Assembly: GCF_024347655.1 (NCBI RefSeq)
Contig: NZ_AP025514.1
Location: forward strand, 2,790,001-2,854,000
Reading direction: 5' to 3'
Length of the DNA stretch: 64,000 nucleotides
Source of the DNA: Vibrio toranzoniae
Lineage (GTDB): Bacteria; Pseudomonadota; Gammaproteobacteria; Enterobacterales; Vibrionaceae
The position numbers and the translations under genes were made by a program. The notes beneath the pieces were generated by a model, which saw only the letters and a program-made list of their open reading frames with translations, searched no databases and had not been told where the DNA came from. Positions 59,991 to 64,000 of the stretch are shown here, piece by piece (within the stretch, counting starts at the first letter, position 1; every line of letters starts with the position of its first letter).

Positions 59991-60111
59991 TGCCCGGACG
60001 TTATAAAAATAAGCTTAGCTTTGGTAAAGAGGGGGGAGTGGTAATGTCCACTAGACACACTCATCAACGTACCAATGAACATACTTATGAACATAAAAGA
60101 GAGAAGTATTT

Positions 60112-60324
60112 ATGATCATCCCATGGCAAGACATCGCGCCAGAGACACTGGAAAACCTCATCAAAGAGTTCGTACTACGTGAAGGTACAGACTACGGCGA
60201 CGTAGAGGTTTCATTACAGAACAAGATTGACCAAGTGAAACATCAATTAGCCTCGGGAGAGGTCAGCATCGTGTTTTCTGAGCTACATGAAACCGTTGAT
60301 ATCCAAGTCATAAAACGCTTCTAG
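60112..60324 (+). CDS. yheU: YheU family protein
   Basis: The 70-aa protein begins [20 protein letters not shown], the standard start of the YheU/UPF0270 family, with a conserved [20 protein letters not shown]. Function unknown. It lies between yheT and prkB, as in E. coli. Confidence 0.95.
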   Translation: MIIPWQDIAPETLENLIKEFVLREGTDYGDVEVSLQNKIDQVKHQLASGEVSIVFSELHETVDIQVIKRF

Positions 60325-60401
60325 GCTGCGCTTAGAAAGGAGCCGTGTTATAGTAAAAATCGATTGCTAACAAGTATGTTACTCAAACGACAAGGGTTGT
60401 C

Positions 60402-61271
60402 ATGTCCGCTAAACATCCAATTATTGCGGTGACGGGTTCATCTGGAGCCGGCACCACCACTACCTCAGAAGCCTTCCGTAAAATGTTCAATATGATGGAC
60501 GTGAAGGCCGCTTGGGTTGAAGGGGATAGCTTCCATCGCTTTACTCGACCAGAAATGGATGTCGAAATCCGCAAGGCACGCGCGCAAGGTAAACACATCA
60601 GCTACTTTGGTCCACAGGCTAACGATTTTGGCGCATTAGAAGAATTCTTCCATCAATACGGTAATGAAGGCACCGGTAAAGTACGGAGTTATCTGCACAC
60701 CTTCGATGAAGCCGTGCCTTACAATCAAATGCCAGGTACCTTTACGCCATGGCAAGAGATCCCTGAAAATTCAAATGTGATGTTCTACGAAGGCCTACAC
60801 GGCGGTGTAGTAGACGGAGACATCAACGTCTCTAAACATGTCGACCTGCTAATTGGCATGGTGCCAATCGTAAACCTTGAATGGATACAAAAATTCGTTC
60901 GTGACACACGCGATCGCGGGCACTCACGCGAAGCAGTAATGGACTCAATTGTTCGTTCAATGGATGATTATCTTAACTACATAACTCCTCAATTTTCGCG
61001 TACTCATATCAATTTTCAACGAGTGCCAACCGTAGATACATCCAACCCACTCAACGCCAAAGGGATCCCTAGTTTAGACGAGAGCTTCGTAGTTATACGA
61101 TTACGTGGCATCAAAAACGTCGATTTCCCCTACCTTTTGGCTATGATTGATGGCTCATTTATGTCTCGCCACAACACGCTTGTGGTGCCAGGAGGAAAAA
61201 TGAGTTTTGCTATGGAGCTCATTGTAAGGCCAATCCTGCAGCAACTCATCGAAACCGGCAAAATAGGTTAA
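60402..61271 (+). CDS. prkB: PrkB, phosphoribulokinase-like protein
   Basis: The 289-aa protein shows the phosphoribulokinase P-loop GSSGAGTTTT at 12-21 and FYEGLHGGVVDGDINVSKHV. In bacteria without a Calvin cycle the in vivo substrate is unclear; a role in carbon metabolism is possible. It lies directly upstream of crp, as in E. coli. Confidence 0.94.
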   Translation: MSAKHPIIAVTGSSGAGTTTTSEAFRKMFNMMDVKAAWVEGDSFHRFTRPEMDVEIRKARAQGKHISYFGPQANDFGALEEFFHQYGNEGTGKVRSYLHTFDEAVPYNQMPGTFTPWQEIPENSNVMFYEGLHGGVVDGDINVSKHVDLLIGMVPIVNLEWIQKFVRDTRDRGHSREAVMDSIVRSMDDYLNYITPQFSRTHINFQRVPTVDTSNPLNAKGIPSLDESFVVIRLRGIKNVDFPYLLAMIDGSFMSRHNTLVVPGGKMSFAMELIVRPILQQLIETGKIG

Positions 61272-61511
61272 CGGTACGACATTCCTATTGATTACTTTTC
61301 ATACCGTGATCATGTGCACAATTTTGCGTAAAAAATCGTAGCTTGGTCACGATTAAAATCAAGAAATAGTACCTGAAAAAGGATACTATTCTTAAACGAA
61401 ACACAAGATAGCTTGCAGCACTCAACAAGTGCTCTTATCCTAACGAGTCAATCCAGGCTTAGCTAAAATACGGAAAGCAGCAAGCATACCCTGCAGAGGA
61501 AGTAAGATATT
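61272..61511 (+). promoter_or_regulatory. crp upstream region with a candidate CRP site
   Basis: This 240-bp spacer is noncoding and must hold the crp promoter. CGTGATCATGTGCACA at 61305-61320 matches the CRP consensus TGTGA-N6-TCACA at 8 of 10 positions. Autoregulation of crp by CRP is known in E. coli; here it is inference. Confidence 0.45.
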
Positions 61512-62144
61512 ATGGTTCTAGGTAAACCCCAAACCGATCCAACATTAGAGTGGTTCCTTTCACACTGTCATATTCATAAGTACCCTTCAAAAAGTACTTT
61601 GATTCATGCTGGTGAAAAGGCAGAAACCTTGTACTACATTGTGAAAGGTTCTGTGGCAGTTCTTATCAAAGACGAAGAAGGTAAGGAGATGATTCTTTCT
61701 TACCTAAACCAAGGCGACTTCATCGGTGAGCTTGGCTTATTCGAAGAAGACCAAGAGCGTACTGCGTGGGTTCGAGCAAAATCTCCTTGTGAAGTCGCTG
61801 AGATTTCTTTCAAGAAATTCCGCCAACTTATCCAAGTGAACCCAGACATCCTGATGCGTCTTTCAGCGCAAATGGCAAGCCGCCTACAAGTAACTAGCCA
61901 AAAGGTTGGTGACTTAGCGTTCCTTGACGTAACCGGTCGTATCGCTCAAACGCTACTAAACCTAGCGAAACAACCCGATGCAATGACTCACCCTGACGGC
62001 ATGCAAATCAAGATCACTCGTCAAGAAATTGGCCAGATCGTTGGTTGTTCTCGTGAGACAGTAGGTCGTATCTTAAAGATGCTAGAAGAGCAGAACCTAA
62101 TTTCTGCACACGGTAAAACTATCGTGGTATACGGCACTCGTTAA
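61512..62144 (+). CDS. crp: cAMP receptor protein CRP
   Basis: CRP is the global regulator of carbon use, competence and virulence in Vibrio. The 210-aa protein has the cAMP-binding beta roll with [20 protein letters not shown] (Arg and Ser/Thr contacts of the phosphate-binding cassette), the dimer helix, and a helix-turn-helix [20 protein letters not shown] near 168-187. Nearly identical in length to E. coli CRP (210 aa). Confidence 0.98.
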   Translation: MVLGKPQTDPTLEWFLSHCHIHKYPSKSTLIHAGEKAETLYYIVKGSVAVLIKDEEGKEMILSYLNQGDFIGELGLFEEDQERTAWVRAKSPCEVAEISFKKFRQLIQVNPDILMRLSAQMASRLQVTSQKVGDLAFLDVTGRIAQTLLNLAKQPDAMTHPDGMQIKITRQEIGQIVGCSRETVGRILKMLEEQNLISAHGKTIVVYGTR

Positions 62145-62170
62145 TCTCGATTAACTGAGCCAAAAATTTG

Positions 62171-62202
62171 AAAGCCACCAAATGAAAATTTGGTGGCTTT
62201 TT
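62171..62202 (+). terminator. Terminator after crp
   Basis: A 12-bp stem (AAAGCCACCAAA / TTTGGTGGCTTT) with a 6-base loop is followed by TTTTTTG, 26 bp after the crp stop. Confidence 0.9.
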
Positions 62203-62328
62203 TGTTATCTAAAGATCTAAAGAGCAGATGCGAGATGCGAATGGAACACTTACAACTTCCAAACGCAAACTATCTCGAAGCGAAGCGCACCCGCATCCCT
62301 AGGGCAAAGCCTGTGCTCGAATCTTTCT

Positions 62329-63120
62329 TTAACCGTTGGTGCTTTCAAAAATCTTGTCAGCCGATGCTGCAACAAACCCGGTATAAAGCTCACCATTCGC
62401 CATCGCATAGCGCTTAGCAAACTCATAGAAGCCACCAGGAATCATCTCATTGCCTTCCACAAATGAAACTGGGACTTTGTCTGCCATTGTTGATGATTGC
62501 TCTAATAAGACCTCTGGAGAGCCTTTCACCTCACCTCCAGATGCATTGATCGTGAATCCCGACTCATTCAGATAGTCATTCACAACCTGCACTTCATCGA
62601 ACTTATTTAACTGGTTCACACTCACCGTAAAGTGGTTGGCACCGTAACCATGAGCCGCTAGCCAAGACGCGTATTCACTCTCTTTTGCTAGCACTTGGAA
62701 ATCAGCGAAGCTCAAATCCCAGAGACGACCACCAAACAAGAATTCATGACCTTGAAGCTGACTTGCGTCAACTTGCTCAACCAACTTAGCAACGATCTGT
62801 TGCAACTCACTTGAGCACTCTTCTACCTTCAACTCACTAATGAACACTTTCGGCTGCTTTGGATCTGGATGCTCGTAATGCTTAGCGACTAGCTTCTTGC
62901 TCTCAAACAGGTAATCGCCACACGCTTTATAACCTAACTCAAGGAAAGGCTTAGCCAGCGTTTCAATTCCCAGCGGAGCTACATTGAAAGTACGCAGTGC
63001 AATATGATCATTAATCAGCGCTTCGTCTTCTTTTAGCAACTGGTGTACTTTCTCAGCCGATGGGCACAGCCTGTGAATGTAATCATCCCATAGTGATTTA
63101 AAGAGTAGATCGGGCGTCAT
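62329..63120 (-). CDS. DUF1338 / HglS-like dioxygenase family protein
   Basis: The 263-aa protein matches the DUF1338 family; some members (HglS/YdcJ) are iron-dependent enzymes that turn 2-oxoadipate into D-2-hydroxyglutarate. Metal-binding candidates are the His of NDHIALRTFN (about residue 39), His in GANHFTVSVN (about 162) and an acidic residue in PGGFYEFAKRY (about 234). It is shorter than YdcJ (447 aa), so substrate may differ. It lies next to the arginine succinyltransferase operon; a role in amino-acid catabolism is inferred. Confidence 0.82.
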   Translation of the reverse strand: MTPDLLFKSLWDDYIHRLCPSAEKVHQLLKEDEALINDHIALRTFNVAPLGIETLAKPFLELGYKACGDYLFESKKLVAKHYEHPDPKQPKVFISELKVEECSSELQQIVAKLVEQVDASQLQGHEFLFGGRLWDLSFADFQVLAKESEYASWLAAHGYGANHFTVSVNQLNKFDEVQVVNDYLNESGFTINASGGEVKGSPEVLLEQSSTMADKVPVSFVEGNEMIPGGFYEFAKRYAMANGELYTGFVAASADKIFESTNG

Positions 63121-63332
63121 GGTGACTCCTTGTCAGAGGTTCTAGCAAGCTAGTAATTTGGATTAGAAAGGGAGTGGCTGAGACCCAAAGTCAGCAGCCA
63201 TCAGCCTGTGACATACTTGTTCTATTATTATCTACCGCCCAATCTAGGTGTCGGACGTGATGGAAAAGGAAGCGATAACACCACTTCCCTATTTCCAATT
63301 TAACGAATGAGCTTAGTACTCATTAGCCTAAA

Positions 63333-64000
63333 TTACAGCTCAATACCCGGGCTAAACGTTGCTGGAAGTTGAGTTTCACCACCTTCCATTGAAGCCATAG
63401 GATAAGCACAGTAGTCAGCCGCATAGTAAGCACTAGGGCGTAAGTTACCTGAAGCACCCGGACCACCAAATGGTGCATCACCACTGGCGCCTGTTAACTG
63501 ACGGTTACGGTTCACAATACCCGCTCGAATATGGTCAACGAAGTATTCCCATTCAGAATCATCTGTTGATACTAAACCAGCAGATAAACCAAAGCGTGTG
63601 TCGTTAGCTAACTCAACCGCTTGCTCTAGTGATTGGTAACGGACCACTTGTAGCAATGGACCGAAGTACTCTTCATCCGGCAGTTCAGCAATGTTGGTTG
63701 CATCGATAATCCCCGGAGAAACAAACGCCGCTTGACCCGCTTTTGCTTCCACGAGGCTGACACCGCCTAGCGATTGCAGATTCGCTTGCGCGTCTAAAAT
63801 AAACTTAGCTGCTGTTTCAGAGATCTGTGGGCCCATGAATGGTGCTGGCTCAGCGAAAGGCTGATCAACACGAATCTTTTGAGTTGCTGCAACAAGCTTA
63901 TCGATCAGTAGGTCACCCTTCTCGCCAATAGGAACATATAGACGACGAGCACATGTACAACGTTGACCTGCACTGATGAACGCCGATTGGATAATGGTGT
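63333..64000 (-). CDS. astD: AstD, N-succinylglutamate 5-semialdehyde dehydrogenase (5' part cut by window edge)
   Basis: AstD oxidises succinylglutamic semialdehyde in the arginine succinyltransferase pathway. The frame stays open beyond the ATG at 63836 to the window edge: the upstream residues include [12 protein letters not shown], in which Cys is the catalytic thiol, followed by the C-terminal domain with [20 protein letters not shown] and [20 protein letters not shown]. About 220 residues of an about 485-aa enzyme are in view. Position next to DUF1338 and crp is usual in Vibrio. Confidence 0.9.
   Translation of the reverse strand, partial: TIIQSAFISAGQRCTCARRLYVPIGEKGDLLIDKLVAATQKIRVDQPFAEPAPFMGPQISETAAKFILDAQANLQSLGGVSLVEAKAGQAAFVSPGIIDATNIAELPDEEYFGPLLQVVRYQSLEQAVELANDTRFGLSAGLVSTDDSEWEYFVDHIRAGIVNRNRQLTGASGDAPFGGPGASGNLRPSAYYAADYCAYPMASMEGGETQLPATFSPGIEL

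Noticed and set aside
62190..62417. Plus-strand frame between crp and the DUF1338 gene
   Set aside because: It covers the terminator T run and the end of the minus-strand DUF1338 gene and has no plausible homologue or ribosome site.

Overview
The window is chromosomal DNA of a marine gammaproteobacterium, most likely Vibrio (Splendidus-clade-like). The basis is protein similarity recognised by eye: TamA/TamB, YtfK, YtfJ, the Vibrio-type zinc operon zrg with DUF2607, TIGR03899, DUF2780, an OlsF-type ornithine lipid synthase and CRP of 210 aa. The order crp-prkB-yheU-yheT-yheS-kefGB-yheV-slyD-slyX-fkpA-yheO-tusDCB-rpsL matches the enterobacterial yhe/str neighbourhood. Nothing looks like a prophage, insertion sequence, CRISPR array, tRNA or rRNA gene.

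Layout. 1-5.9 kb: outer-membrane assembly genes tamB (cut by the window edge) and tamA, then msrA, ytfK and ytfJ. 5.9-9.7 kb: a putative zinc operon behind a near-perfect 31-bp dyad resembling a Zur box (DUF2607 protein, His-rich ZrgA, ABC ATPase, FtsX-like permease, DUF3299 protein). 9.7-10.9 kb: an overlooked 34-aa membrane peptide with a strong ribosome site and a Fur-box-like promoter, then a TIGR03899 gene. 11.0-15.8 kb: sulfate assimilation operon cysD-cysN-SLC13 permease-cysC. 16.2-18.2 kb: cpdB. 18.5-24.2 kb: seven tightly packed genes (DedA, ATP-grasp, DinB-like, NRDE/TANGO2-like, YHS, DoxX-like, OlsF-like acyltransferase), the best candidate here for an incompletely described system, probably membrane or lipid related. 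24.3-28.3 kb: Crp/Fnr regulator, ElaA-like acetyltransferase, EamA transporter, OapA-like protein, fklB and a DUF2780 lipoprotein.

28.5-47.2 kb, all on the minus strand, is an uninterrupted str-S10-spc-alpha ribosomal supercluster: rpsL-rpsG-fusA-tuf, rpsJ to rpsQ, rplN to secY-rpmJ, and rpsM to rplQ. I located likely promoters for all four units, and also the alpha leader, the S10/spc and tuf terminators and inverted repeats between rpsG and fusA. 47.4-62.1 kb: tusBCD, a YheO-type regulator, fkpA, a WD40 lipoprotein, slyX, iaaA, slyD, yheV, kefBG, yheS, TIGR02444, yheT, yheU, prkB and crp. 62.3-64 kb: a DUF1338 enzyme and the 3' part of astD (arginine catabolism), cut by the window edge.

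The window is mostly housekeeping. The less-explored items are the 34-aa peptide, the zinc operon with an internal hairpin, the seven-gene OlsF cassette, the sulfate permease placed inside the cys operon, and short tandem repeats in three intergenic gaps. All identifications are from reading the sequence and remembered family features; no database search was run.
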